DNA of 48,600 bases from an uncultured Collinsella sp. (GCA_959596505.1 CAUFWM010000006.1:1-48600), one strand, 5' to 3'; positions 8,459 to 16,666 are shown, counted from the stretch's first letter. Program-made: numbers and translations. Notes: a model not told the origin generated them from the letters alone.

Positions 8459-9370
8459 CTATGCGTCCGCGTGAACGAGCAGGCAGCGGAGCGTACCGGA
8501 GCAACCCTCGTAGGGGCGCTTACCGGCGCCGTAGCCGACGGCCTCGATGCGGTAGCGGGCCGGCAGGTGCTCGGACGTGCGCAGTGCGGCGACGATGGCG
8601 GCGCCCGTGGGCGTCACGAGCTCGCCGGCGACCGGTGCGGGCGTGAGGGCGATATTGCCTGCTTGGCATAGGTTGACGACGGCGGGCACCGGGATGGGCA
8701 TAAGGCCGTGGGCGCAGTGGATAGTACCGTGACCCTCGGAGAGCGACTCAACCACGATGTCCTCAATACCCAGGTCGTCGAGGCAGATGGCGACAGAGCA
8801 GACGTCGACGATAGAGTCGACGGCGCCCACCTCGTGGAACATGACGGTCTCGGGCGTTTTGCCGTGAGCCTTGGCCTCGGCGGCGGCGAGTGCGGTAAAG
8901 ATGGCGAGCGCACGACGCTTGGCGCCATCGCTCAGCTGCGAGCCATCGATAATGGCGGTGACGTCCGCCAAAGAACGGTGGTGATGGTGGTGGGCGTGAT
9001 GGTGACCCTCGTGGCCATGACCGTAGCCCTCATGGTCATGCTCGTGGCAGTGTTCGTGCTCGTCATGGTCATGATGGTGGTGCTCATGCTCATGCATATG
9101 CTCGACAGCTGCTTCGTTGCCGTAGAGCCAGGCCATATCGTGATCATGGTTCTCGAGGCCCTCTGCAAGCTGGACGTCGAAATCGCAGGCGTCGATGCCG
9201 TGCTTGTTTACGCGCGTGACAGCGACCGTAAAGCCGTCGACCGGCAGCGTGGCGAGCTGTTCGCGCAGGTGTTCCTCGTTGGCGCCCAGGTCGAGCAGAG
9301 CCGCGACGGTCATATCGCCGCTGATGCCCGAGGTTCCGTCGATGATAAGCGTGTGCTGATGGTTGGACAT
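8459..9370 (-). CDS. larC: LarC N-terminal domain (nickel insertion, LarC1 only)
   Basis: LarC inserts nickel into the pincer nucleotide cofactor of LarA, at the cost of CTP. This 303-residue protein shows the N-terminal LIIDGTSGISGDM, a histidine-rich stretch at residues 91-131 (23 of 41 residues are His by my count), the FHEVGAVDSIVD and TPTGAAIVAAL motifs, and ends just after GYGAGKRPYEGCSGTLRCLL. In full LarC a second domain (LarC2) follows at that point, in some species reached by ribosomal frameshift. Here a stop is followed two bases later by tetR and no LarC2-like segment is visible in any frame. LarC2 may be encoded elsewhere or be dispensable. The ATG at 9370 has AAGGAG about 7 nt upstream and lies 10 bp after larB. 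Confidence 0.85.
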   Translation of the reverse strand: MSNHQHTLIIDGTSGISGDMTVAALLDLGANEEHLREQLATLPVDGFTVAVTRVNKHGIDACDFDVQLAEGLENHDHDMAWLYGNEAAVEHMHEHEHHHHDHDEHEHCHEHDHEGYGHGHEGHHHAHHHHHRSLADVTAIIDGSQLSDGAKRRALAIFTALAAAEAKAHGKTPETVMFHEVGAVDSIVDVCSVAICLDDLGIEDIVVESLSEGHGTIHCAHGLMPIPVPAVVNLCQAGNIALTPAPVAGELVTPTGAAIVAALRTSEHLPARYRIEAVGYGAGKRPYEGCSGTLRCLLVHADA

Positions 9371-9380
9371 GGAATGCTCC

Positions 9381-10163
9381 TTAGCGGGCGCAGGGCGTGC
9401 CGGCGCTCAGATGATTGATAAGACTTGCCTGGTAGGCGGCACCAAAGCCGTTGTCGATATTGACGACCGAGACGCCGCTGGCGCAGGAGTTGAGCATGGC
9501 GAGCAGCGCGGCCACGCCACCAAAACTTGCGCCGTAGCCCACGCTGGTGGGAACGGCGATGACCGGGCAACTCACCAGGCCGCCGATGACGCTCGCCAGG
9601 GCGCCTTCCATGCCGGCGATGGCGATGACCACCTGTGCCTGGGCAAGTTCCTCGGCATGCGCGAGCAGACGGTGCAGACCGGCGACACCCACATCGTAGA
9701 GGCGGTCGACCTCGTTGCCATAGAACTCAGCCGTCAACGCGGCTTCCTCGGCGACGGGCAGGTCGCTCGTGCCGGCGCAGGCGACGACGATGCGCCCGTT
9801 GCCGGTGGGGGAGGGCTTGCCACCCACCAGGGCGAGCTGGGCGTCCGGGACATATCCCAGGTCGATGCCGTTGCCGAGAAGCTCAGCGGTGAGCGCGGCT
9901 TTTTCGGCATCCAGGCGCGTGACCAGGATGCGCTCCTGGCCGGCATCGCGCAGCGCTTCGATAATGGCGGCAATCTGCTCGGCGGTTTTACCGGCGCCGT
10001 AGACAACCTCGCCGGCTCCCTGGCGCACCCCGCGCGAAAGATCGAGCTGCGCAAAACCCAGATCGGCGGTTGGCGCCGTCTGGATGCGCGTAAGCGCGTC
10101 GGCAGGGGCGACTGATCCGCCGGCAACATCGCTCAGCAGCTGCTCAAGATCTCGCTTATCCAT
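9381..10163 (-). CDS. larB: LarB, nicotinate adenine dinucleotide carboxylase
   Basis: LarB carries out the first step of nickel-pincer cofactor synthesis: carboxylation of the pyridinium ring of NaAD with cleavage of the phosphoanhydride. The protein has 260 residues from the ATG at 10163 (GAAGGGA upstream), near the family norm. The C-terminal half resembles PurE/AIR carboxylase, with ACAGTSDLPVAEEA, DVGVAGLHRLL, IAGMEGALASVIGGL and PTSVGYGASFGG. The N-terminal third has LDLSRGVRQGAGEVVYGAGKT. It is first of three genes (larB-larC-tetR). larE, the sulfur-transfer partner, is not in the window, so the pathway must be completed from elsewhere. Confidence 0.88.
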   Translation of the reverse strand: MDKRDLEQLLSDVAGGSVAPADALTRIQTAPTADLGFAQLDLSRGVRQGAGEVVYGAGKTAEQIAAIIEALRDAGQERILVTRLDAEKAALTAELLGNGIDLGYVPDAQLALVGGKPSPTGNGRIVVACAGTSDLPVAEEAALTAEFYGNEVDRLYDVGVAGLHRLLAHAEELAQAQVVIAIAGMEGALASVIGGLVSCPVIAVPTSVGYGASFGGVAALLAMLNSCASGVSVVNIDNGFGAAYQASLINHLSAGTPCAR

Positions 10164-10208
10164 ATATGTTCCCTTCGACGGCGCATAGTCTAGCACTCAA
10201 AAGGTATT

Positions 10209-10240
10209 TTTCCGAACACTAAGACAAAATTGTTCGGAAA
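10209..10240 (-). promoter_or_regulatory. Perfect inverted repeat upstream of larB
   Basis: TTTCCGAACA (10209-10218) and TGTTCGGAAA (10231-10240) form a perfect 10-bp inverted repeat with a 12-bp spacer, 46-77 bp upstream of the larB start. GTCTTA occurs twice on the minus strand inside and beside it. It may be an operator for the larBC-tetR operon. It could also form a hairpin at the 3' side of serB transcription, but it precedes serB in the minus direction and lacks a T-run there, so a regulatory role is preferred. Confidence 0.45.
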
Positions 10241-10277
10241 CTATAAGACAGACTGATTCAATTGTTGGGCGAACTTG

Positions 10278-10913
10278 CTAGTCGCGCAGGATGATGTCCA
10301 TGGCGAGCATCAGGTTGCGCTCGTCGATGGCAAACGGGGCGGCCTCGCGCGTCTTGGGCTTGGCACAAAACGCGATGCCCGTGCCCGCGGCCTGAATCAT
10401 GGGGATGTCGTTGGCGCCGTCGCCGATCGCGACGGTGTGGGCCATGTCGACACCGCACTCAACTGCCCAATCCAGCAGCTGGATGAGCTTGGATTCCTTG
10501 GTCACAATGTTTGCCGCCAGCTTGCCGGTGAGCTTGCCGTCCACGACCTCCAGGCGGTTAGCGAGGCAAAAGTCGATGCTCGCGGCGGCCACGATCTTAT
10601 CGGCGACCTCGTGGAAGCCGCCGCTTACCACGCCAACCTTCCAGCCCTTGCTGTGTGCCGAGCGCACAAGCTCCAGCGCGCCGGGGGTAAATGTCACGCG
10701 CTCAAAGGTGCGCTCGAATACGCTCTCGTCCAGGTCGGCGAGCAGCCCCACGCGCTCCTCGAGCGCCTGCTTAAAGTCGAGCTCGCCGCGCATGGCGCGT
10801 TCGGTGATCTGTGCAACTTGCTCGCCCACGCCGGCCTCCTCGCCCAACAGGTCGATGACTTCCTGGTTGATGAGCGTGGAGTCGATATCCATAACGATGA
10901 GGCGTGCGGTCAT
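10278..10913 (-). CDS. serB: Phosphoserine phosphatase
   Basis: A HAD-family hydrolase that removes phosphate from O-phosphoserine, the last step of serine synthesis. It has 211 residues from the ATG at 10913, with GAAAGG upstream. The catalytic motif MDIDSTL gives the nucleophile D9 and the acid D11. VVSGGFHEV supplies the motif II serine region, a lysine precedes the last motif, and GDGANDIPM is the metal-binding motif III. It has no ACT domain, so it is of the short type. It is divergent from aspS and shares about 255 bp with it. No other serine-pathway gene is adjacent. Related HAD phosphatases can act on other phosphoesters, but the motif set and length fit SerB well. Confidence 0.9.
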   Translation of the reverse strand: MTARLIVMDIDSTLINQEVIDLLGEEAGVGEQVAQITERAMRGELDFKQALEERVGLLADLDESVFERTFERVTFTPGALELVRSAHSKGWKVGVVSGGFHEVADKIVAAASIDFCLANRLEVVDGKLTGKLAANIVTKESKLIQLLDWAVECGVDMAHTVAIGDGANDIPMIQAAGTGIAFCAKPKTREAAPFAIDERNLMLAMDIILRD

Positions 10914-11169
10914 GACGGGCCTTTCCGAGTGCGGTTGTATTGGGGCACATTGTCGCACGCGGCGCGCCTTGGCGACGGCCAGGTCGCGTCAATTGTTTCG
11001 TCTCCGTCAAGTCTTTGGGCAAGAGCTACTTTTTCGCGGCACATCGACGCGGGTGCGATAAGATAGAACGCCATGTCTGGCTGCGCGGTTTACGCAGGCT
11101 GGGCAAATCTGTACGACGCCGCCCGGAACGACACGGGGCGGCACAGATCCATAAAGGAGGATCACTGGT

Positions 11170-12957
11170 ATGAGCCAGACCCGTCCCATCGATGAGCATT
11201 CCATGCACACCCGTACCTGCGGCGAGCTTCGCTTCGAGAACGTGGGCGAAGAGGTCACCCTCACCGGTTGGGTGAGCCGTCGTCGCGATCACGGCGGCCT
11301 TATCTTCTGCGACCTTCGCGACCGCGAGGGCATCACGCAGCTCACCTTCGACCCCGAGCACTCCGACGGCGATGCCTTTAAGATCGCCGAGACTATGCGT
11401 CCCGAGTGGCCCATCAAGATTCACGGCGTCGTGCGCGCCCGTGGTGAGGAGACCACCAACACCAAGCTCGCGACCGGCGAGATCGAGGTCCTGACCGACC
11501 ACGCCGAGGTGCTCAACACGTCCGTCACCCCGCCGTTCCAGATCGAGGACGGCATCGAGACCAGCGAGGACACCCGCCTGCGTTATCGCTATCTGGACCT
11601 CCGTCGTCCCGAGATGATGGCTAACCTCAAGCTGCGCTCCGACTTCACCTTTGCCATTCGCGAGGCGCTGCACAACCGTGAGTTCATGGAGGTCGAGACG
11701 CCCTCCCTATTCAAGTCCACGCCCGAGGGCGCTCGCGACTTCATCGTCCCCAGCCGCATCCAGCCGGGCAACTTCTACGCCCTGCCGCAGTCCCCGCAGC
11801 TCCTGAAGCAGCTGCTTATGGTCGGTGGCGTCGAGCGCTACTATCAGGTTGCCAAGTGCTTCCGCGACGAGGACTTGCGTGCCGACCGTCAGCCCGAGTT
11901 CACCCAGGTCGATATCGAGATGTCCTTCGTGGACCAGAACGACGTTATGAGCGCGCTCGAAGAGGTTCTTGCCGATGCCTTCGGCCGCATGGGTGTCGAG
12001 ATGCCCACGCCGCTGCGTCGCATGAACTACTGGGAGGCCATGGACACCTATGGCTCCGACAAGCCCGATACCCGCTATGGCATGCACTTGGTCGACCTGA
12101 CCGACATCTTCGCCAACTCCAAGTTCAAGGTCTTTGCGACTGCCGCGAACGAGGAGGGCTCTGTCGTTAAGGCCATCAACGCCAAGGGCGCCGGTGCCTG
12201 GGCTCGCGCCAAGATCGATAAGCTTGCCGGCGTGGCTTCCACGTTTGGCGCCAAGGGCCTGGCCTGGATCGCTTTCCGCGAGGACGGCTCCATCAACAGC
12301 CCCATCGTCAAGTTCTTCTCGGACGAGGAGATGGCCGCCCTGCGCGAGCGCATGGACGTCGAGCCCGGCGACCTTGTGATGTTCGCCGCCGGCCCGCGCC
12401 TGCTCTCCGACGAGATCCTGGGCGGCATGCGTTCCCACATGGCTAACGCGCTCGAGATCAAGCGCGAGGGCCACGACTTCCTGTGGGTCGTCAACTTCCC
12501 GCTGTTCCACTGGGACGAGGACCGCAAGGCTTACGCTGCCGAGCACCAGCCCTTCACCCTGCCGACCGAGACCGACATCGCCAAGATCGAGGCCGATCCG
12601 TTGGCAGCCGGTTCGTGCACCTACGACTTTGTCATGGACGGCTTTGAGGCCGGCGGCGGCGGTATGCGTATCCACAACGCCGAGATGCAGATGTCCATGC
12701 TCAAGCTCCTGGGCTTTACCGAAGAGCGCGCCGAGTCTCAGTTTGGCTTCCTCATGGAGGCGCTCACGTTTGGTGCGCCCCCGATGGGCGGTTTTGCTCT
12801 GGGCCTGGACCGCGTTTGCATGCTGCTCACCGGTTCCGACTCCATCCGCGACGTCATGGCGTTCCCCAAGACTGCTAGCGGCTCCGACCTCATGTCGGGC
12901 GCCCCAAGTGCTGTTTCCGGCGCCCAGCTCAAGGACGTCAGCCTGCGCCTGATGTAG
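11170..12957 (+). CDS. aspS: Aspartyl-tRNA synthetase
   Basis: Charges tRNA-Asp in the cytosol. It has 595 residues, the bacterial-type length, including the GAD insertion between motifs 2 and 3. Order of parts: an N-terminal OB-fold anticodon-binding domain (VTLTGWVSRRRDHGGLIFCDL), motif 2 at about residues 229-245 (FRDEDLRADRQPEFTQVDIE), the insertion domain in the 290-420 range, and motif 3 near residue 540 (GGFALGLDRV). The ATG at 11170 follows a strong AAAGGAGG. Whether it is strictly discriminating or also charges tRNA-Asn cannot be settled by eye; no gatCAB or asnS is in the window. Monocistronic, with a terminator directly after. Confidence 0.97.
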   Translation: MSQTRPIDEHSMHTRTCGELRFENVGEEVTLTGWVSRRRDHGGLIFCDLRDREGITQLTFDPEHSDGDAFKIAETMRPEWPIKIHGVVRARGEETTNTKLATGEIEVLTDHAEVLNTSVTPPFQIEDGIETSEDTRLRYRYLDLRRPEMMANLKLRSDFTFAIREALHNREFMEVETPSLFKSTPEGARDFIVPSRIQPGNFYALPQSPQLLKQLLMVGGVERYYQVAKCFRDEDLRADRQPEFTQVDIEMSFVDQNDVMSALEEVLADAFGRMGVEMPTPLRRMNYWEAMDTYGSDKPDTRYGMHLVDLTDIFANSKFKVFATAANEEGSVVKAINAKGAGAWARAKIDKLAGVASTFGAKGLAWIAFREDGSINSPIVKFFSDEEMAALRERMDVEPGDLVMFAAGPRLLSDEILGGMRSHMANALEIKREGHDFLWVVNFPLFHWDEDRKAYAAEHQPFTLPTETDIAKIEADPLAAGSCTYDFVMDGFEAGGGGMRIHNAEMQMSMLKLLGFTEERAESQFGFLMEALTFGAPPMGGFALGLDRVCMLLTGSDSIRDVMAFPKTASGSDLMSGAPSAVSGAQLKDVSLRLM

Positions 12958-12980
12958 GCGAGCGGCTACATATTGCCTGT

Positions 12981-13015
12981 AACGAGGGAAGGACGCGTGC
13001 CTTCCCTCGTTTTTT
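12981..13015 (+). terminator. Rho-independent terminator of aspS
   Basis: AACGAGGGAAGG (12981-12992) pairs with CCTTCCCTCGTT (13000-13011), a 12-bp perfect stem with a 7-nt loop, followed by a run of T. Confidence 0.92.
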
Positions 13016-13140
13016 GTGCGCCGAGGTTGTGAGGGCATAGGGTGACTGGGCGTCGCGGAAACTGCGGCCCAGAATCCAGCCAAATAACGGGACGCACTTT
13101 CCGGTCGAGCTTCTGGCGGGCCTCGACAAGCATCTAACGC

Positions 13141-13146
13141 TACAAT
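13141..13146 (+). promoter_or_regulatory. Possible -10 element for the HPr gene
   Basis: TACAAT lies 55 bp before the HPr start. No -35 at normal spacing is convincing; TCGACA at 13123-13128 is too close. Confidence 0.3.
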
Positions 13147-13200
13147 AACTACCACGTGGCTGGGTTTGCCGGCCGAATGTGCGATGCCGCGGGAGGGGAC

Positions 13201-13449
13201 ATGGTCGAGTTTACAAAGACGATTAAAGATCCGTTGGGACTGCATGCCCGCCCGGTTGCGCTGCTTTATGACATCATTGCCAAGCATCGTAGCAACGTAT
13301 CGGTCAGTATCGGCGATCGCCATACCGACGGCCGCGATGTAATGGGGCTCATGGCTCTCTACGGCGAGTGCGGCGAGGACATCATCTTCCGCGTTTCGGG
13401 CGTAGACGAGGCTTCCTGCGTTACGTCGATCAGAAACCTCTCGCTTTAA
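13201..13449 (+). CDS. HPr-like phosphocarrier with Asp at the Ser46 position
   Basis: An 82-residue HPr-fold protein. HPr carries phosphate from enzyme I to PTS sugar permeases on His15. GLHARPVALL holds His15, Arg17 and Pro18. An ungapped alignment with Bacillus HPr from residue 13 to 49 places Asp (codon GAT, in GRDVMGLMAL) at residue 46, where Gram-positive HPr has the serine phosphorylated by HPr kinase to signal carbon repression. The start is the ATG at 13201 with GGGAGGGG just upstream; a GTG at 13156 in frame lacks such a site. The gene stands alone: no ptsI or hprK is in the window. It may be a PTS HPr or a paralogue used for regulation. Confidence 0.88.
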   Translation: MVEFTKTIKDPLGLHARPVALLYDIIAKHRSNVSVSIGDRHTDGRDVMGLMALYGECGEDIIFRVSGVDEASCVTSIRNLSL

Positions 13450-13504
13450 CCGCAATAATGTGGCAAAGGGGCAGTCCCCTCTGTTGCATAAATTGGTATG
13501 ACAA

Positions 13505-13545
13505 GACACCGCAAAGAGATGGTCTTTGCGGTGTCTCTTTTGTTT
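13505..13545 (+). terminator. Rho-independent terminator after the HPr gene
   Basis: GACACCGCAAAGA (13505-13517) pairs perfectly with TCTTTGCGGTGTC (13523-13535), 5-nt loop, followed by TCTTTTGTTT. Confidence 0.92.
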
Positions 13546-13588
13546 CGTATAGGAAACTTTTTCGAAAACTGAATAGGGACTCTTTCCA

Positions 13589-13642
13589 AAAAGTTAACCA
13601 CGTGCTAGTTTACTAAAGCGAACATAGATGTGGTTAACTTTT
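13589..13642 (+). promoter_or_regulatory. Paired inverted repeats upstream of feoA (candidate iron operator)
   Basis: AAAAGTTAACCAC (13589-13601) and GTGGTTAACTTTT (13630-13642) are perfect 13-bp inverted copies 28 bp apart, ending 43 bp before the first feoA. GTTAAC at the heart of each arm is itself palindromic, so each arm could bind a dimer. The 10-bp part GTGGTTAACT recurs exactly at 16789-16798 before the Cys-rich feo gene. I infer a metal-responsive repressor site; the binding protein is not known. Confidence 0.55.
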
Positions 13643-13685
13643 ACCGCGTCGATGTTGAGGACGAACCGACGTTAGGAGCTCACTC

Positions 13686-13928
13686 ATGTCTTGCGGACCG
13701 CAGATGCCGGCAATGCCGCTTTCGATGGTAAAAGCGGGCGAAACCGTGCGTGTGTCTCGTGTAAAGGGCAATGAGGATATGAAGCACCACCTTAAGGACC
13801 TCGGCTTTGTCGAGGGAAGCGAAATCCACGTGGTGAGCTCGAGTGGCGCCAACATCATCGTCACGGTGCTGGGCGCTCGCTTTGGCATCGATTCCAAGGT
13901 TGCCATGCACATCATGACCGTCGGTTAG
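13686..13928 (+). CDS. feoA: FeoA-family ferrous iron transport protein
   Basis: An 80-residue SH3-like cytosolic protein thought to support the FeoB iron channel. The core fits the family: a start-proximal PLSMVKAGETVRV, then KHHLKDLGFVEGSEIHVV, and a C-terminal VLGARFGIDSKVAMHIMT. A short N-terminal extension MSCGPQMPAM carries a cysteine. The ATG at 13686 follows TTAGGAG. It is first in a feoA-feoA-feoB run: a second FeoA begins 36 bp later and feoB about 120 bp after that. Two separate FeoA genes before feoB are found in several anaerobes. The two copies are only distantly alike, so they are probably not interchangeable. Confidence 0.9.
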   Translation: MSCGPQMPAMPLSMVKAGETVRVSRVKGNEDMKHHLKDLGFVEGSEIHVVSSSGANIIVTVLGARFGIDSKVAMHIMTVG

Positions 13929-13964
13929 TCCGCAGCATTTAAAAACTGAAAGGGGGACAAGTAA

Positions 13965-14186
13965 ATGAAGACGTTGGGTGACGTTAAGGTGGGCGAGAGC
14001 TCCACGATCGTCAAGCTTCACGGTGAGGGCGCGCTGCGCCGCCACCTTATGGACCTGGGGCTCATCAAGGGCACTTCGTTCAAGGTCGTAAAGGTTGCAC
14101 CGCTCGGAGATCCGGTCGAGATCAACGTGCGTGGCTACGAGCTCTCCATCCGCAAGGAGGAGGCTGCCGTCGTCGAGGTCCAGTAA
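13965..14186 (+). CDS. feoA: Second FeoA-family protein
   Basis: A 73-residue FeoA-like protein with the usual small SH3-type pattern: TLGDVKVGESSTIVKL, RRHLMDLGLIKGTSFKVV and a C-terminal VRGYELSIRKEEAAVVEV. It is nearer to the textbook FeoA than the copy upstream, having no N-terminal extension. The ATG at 13965 follows AAAGGGGG. It is likely cotranscribed with the first feoA. A separate palindrome between this gene and feoB may allow an additional, independently controlled transcript of feoB. Confidence 0.92.
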   Translation: MKTLGDVKVGESSTIVKLHGEGALRRHLMDLGLIKGTSFKVVKVAPLGDPVEINVRGYELSIRKEEAAVVEVQ

Positions 14187-14214
14187 GGGCCGGCGGCACA
14201 TATTTCTGCAGATA

Positions 14215-14234
14215 AAGTTAGGTTTTTCTAACTT
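14215..14234 (+). promoter_or_regulatory. Palindrome upstream of feoB (candidate iron box)
   Basis: AAGTTAG (14215-14221) and CTAACTT (14228-14234) form a perfect 7-bp inverted repeat with a 6-bp spacer. The TTAG...CTAA pattern recalls DtxR/IdeR-type iron boxes but is not an exact match. It lies 76 bp before the feoB start, in the 123-bp gap after the second feoA. Confidence 0.45.
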
Positions 14235-14309
14235 AAACTTGCAACGTTGAAGCACATTATCCAGCCCGCGCGGAGAAAGCAGCGCAGGCACACAAGGAAG
14301 AAGGATTGA

Positions 14310-16637
14310 ATGGCGGATTCTCAGATCCATGTCGCGCTGGCGGGTAACCCCAACTGCGGCAAGACCACGCTTTTCAACCTGATCACCGGCGCCAACGGCT
14401 ACGTTGGCAACTGGCCCGGTGTCACGGTTGAGAAAAAGGAAGCCAAGCTCCTGAGCGACAAGAACGTTACCATCACGGACCTCCCCGGCATCTACTCGCT
14501 TTCCCCCTATAGCCCCGAGGAGCAGTGCTCGCGCGATTACCTCATGAGCGGCGAGCCCGATGTCGTCGTCCAGGTGGTCGACGCCACCAACCTCGAGCGC
14601 AACCTGTACCTGGCGCTTCAGGTTATCGAGACCGGCCTGCCCGTGGTCGTCGCCCTCAACATGGCCGACCTGGTCGAGAAGAACGGCGATAAGATCGACA
14701 CGGACAAACTTTCCAAGAAGCTTGGCTGCCCGGTCATGATGATCTCCGCTCTTAAGAACAAGGGCATCACGGAGCTGTTCGATCAGGTCAAGAAGTCCGC
14801 TGCTTCCAAGGGCCAGGTGCCGGAGCACAAGTTCGATTCCTCCATCGAGGACGTTCTGGACCACATCGAGAACAACCTGCCTGCGAGCGTTCCCGCCAAC
14901 AAACGCCGCTACTACGCCGTCAAGCTGTTCGAGCGCGATGCGGACGCCTGCAAGCTCATCAACCTCACCAAGGAGAAGGCCGCTCGCGTGGAGCAGCTGG
15001 TCGCCCAGTGCGAACAGGACTGCGACGACGATGCCGAGTCCATCATCACCGGTGAGCGCTATGGCGTCATCGCGCACATCATCGATGAGTGCCTCACCAA
15101 GGCTCCTGCCAAGATGAGCACCTCCGAGAAGATCGACCGCGTGGTTACCAACCGTATCCTGGGCCTGCCGATCTTTGTGGTCATCATGTTCTGCGTGTAC
15201 TACATTGCCGTCTCTACCTTGGGCGGCACGGTGACCGACTTCACCAACGATCAGCTCTTTGGCACCGACGGTTGGTATGTGCTCGGTCAGGGCCGCGATG
15301 CTTACGATGAGGCTGTCGAGGCCGCGGGCGACGACGCCGACTCGGTCGACCCAGCGCAGTACGGCCCCTATGTCCCGGGTATTACCACCGTGGTGCACGA
15401 CGCCCTCGTGGCGGGCGGCACCGAGGACGGTGGCCTGGTCGATTCGCTGGTCTGCGACGGCATCGTCGGCGGCCTGGGCGCCATCTTCGGCTTCGTCCCG
15501 CAGATGTTCCTGCTCTTTGTGATGCTGTCTTTCCTGGAGGACTGCGGCTACATGGCCCGCGTCGCCTTCATCATGGACCGCGTGTTCCGCCGCTTTGGCC
15601 TGTCCGGTAAGTCCTTTATCCCCATGCTCGTGTCCTCGGGCTGCGGCGTCCCCGGCGTCATGGCTACCAAGACCATCGAGAACGAGAAGGACCGCCGTAT
15701 GACGGTCATGACCACCACGTTTATTCCCTGTGGCGCTAAGCTGCCGATCATCGCCCTGCTCATGGGCTCCATCATCGGCGATTCTTCCACCACCGCCGCG
15801 TGGATCAGCCCGCTCTTCTACTTCCTGGGCGTCTTTGCCGTCATCGCCTCGGGCCTCATGCTCAAGAAGACCAAGCTCTTCGCCGGTCGCCCGACGCCGT
15901 TCGTCATGGAGCTCCCTGCCTACCACTTCCCGGCGATTCGCTCTTGGGCGCTGCACGTGTGGGAGCGCTGCTGGGCCTTTATCAAGAAGGCCGGCACGGT
16001 CATCTTTGCGTCCACCGTCGTCGTTTGGTTCCTCTCCAACTTTGGTAGCTACAACGGCTCCTTTGGCTTCCTGCCTGCGATGGACGGCATCCCCGAGGAG
16101 TTCATGGACTACTCCGTGCTTGCCATGCTCGGCAACCTGGTCGCTTGGATCTTTGCCCCGCTCGGCTTTAGCACCTGGCAGGCAACCGCGTTGACTGTCT
16201 CTGGCCTTGTCGCCAAGGAGAACGTCGTCGCCACCGCCGGCTCGCTGCTGTCCGTGGCCGACGCCGCCGAGACCGACCCGAGCCTGTGGACCGCGTTCGC
16301 CGGCATGTTCCCGACCATGGGTGCTTGCGTTGCCTTTGGTGCATTCAACCTGCTGTGCGCTCCGTGCTTTGCCGCCATGGGCACCATTCGCAATCAGATG
16401 GACTCCGGCAAGTGGACCGCGATTGCCATCGGCTACGAGTGCGCCTTTGCTTGGGTGATCGGCCTGTTCATCAACCAGTTCTACAACCTGCTTGTCCTTG
16501 GCCAGTTTGGTATTTGGACGGTTGTAGCCATCGTGCTGCTGGTTGCGATGCTCTTCCAGATCTTCCGTCCCATGCCCAAGCATGCATGGACCGACGAGGA
16601 CGAGACCAACACTGCTTCTGCCGCCGTTTCCGCTTAA
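14310..16637 (+). CDS. feoB: Ferrous iron transporter FeoB
   Basis: The membrane permease for Fe(II), with an N-terminal G-protein domain. It has 775 residues. G motifs are at 12-19 (GNPNCGKT), GNWPGVTV at 33-40, DLPG at 57-60, NMAD at 117-120 and SALK at 146-149. Helical linker sequence follows to about residue 275. Membrane segments then carry the two gate-type repeats, visible in FVPQMFLLFVMLSFLEDCGYMAR, SSGCGVPGVMATKTI and NLLCAPCFAAMGTIR. An acidic segment (roughly residues 325-360, with DAYDEAVEAAGDDADSVD) enlarges the first outer loop compared with the E. coli form. The ATG at 14310 follows AAGGAAGAAGGA. A small Cys-rich partner lies downstream after a terminator. Confidence 0.96.
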   Translation: MADSQIHVALAGNPNCGKTTLFNLITGANGYVGNWPGVTVEKKEAKLLSDKNVTITDLPGIYSLSPYSPEEQCSRDYLMSGEPDVVVQVVDATNLERNLYLALQVIETGLPVVVALNMADLVEKNGDKIDTDKLSKKLGCPVMMISALKNKGITELFDQVKKSAASKGQVPEHKFDSSIEDVLDHIENNLPASVPANKRRYYAVKLFERDADACKLINLTKEKAARVEQLVAQCEQDCDDDAESIITGERYGVIAHIIDECLTKAPAKMSTSEKIDRVVTNRILGLPIFVVIMFCVYYIAVSTLGGTVTDFTNDQLFGTDGWYVLGQGRDAYDEAVEAAGDDADSVDPAQYGPYVPGITTVVHDALVAGGTEDGGLVDSLVCDGIVGGLGAIFGFVPQMFLLFVMLSFLEDCGYMARVAFIMDRVFRRFGLSGKSFIPMLVSSGCGVPGVMATKTIENEKDRRMTVMTTTFIPCGAKLPIIALLMGSIIGDSSTTAAWISPLFYFLGVFAVIASGLMLKKTKLFAGRPTPFVMELPAYHFPAIRSWALHVWERCWAFIKKAGTVIFASTVVVWFLSNFGSYNGSFGFLPAMDGIPEEFMDYSVLAMLGNLVAWIFAPLGFSTWQATALTVSGLVAKENVVATAGSLLSVADAAETDPSLWTAFAGMFPTMGACVAFGAFNLLCAPCFAAMGTIRNQMDSGKWTAIAIGYECAFAWVIGLFINQFYNLLVLGQFGIWTVVAIVLLVAMLFQIFRPMPKHAWTDEDETNTASAAVSA

Positions 16638-16666
16638 GTCCGAATAAGGATCAACCCCTTTCCGCG

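Noticed and set aside
7917..8500. LarC2 domain reached by frameshift from larC1
   Set aside because: Reading the other frames past the larC stop gives only tetR and its shadows; none carries LarC2-type motifs.
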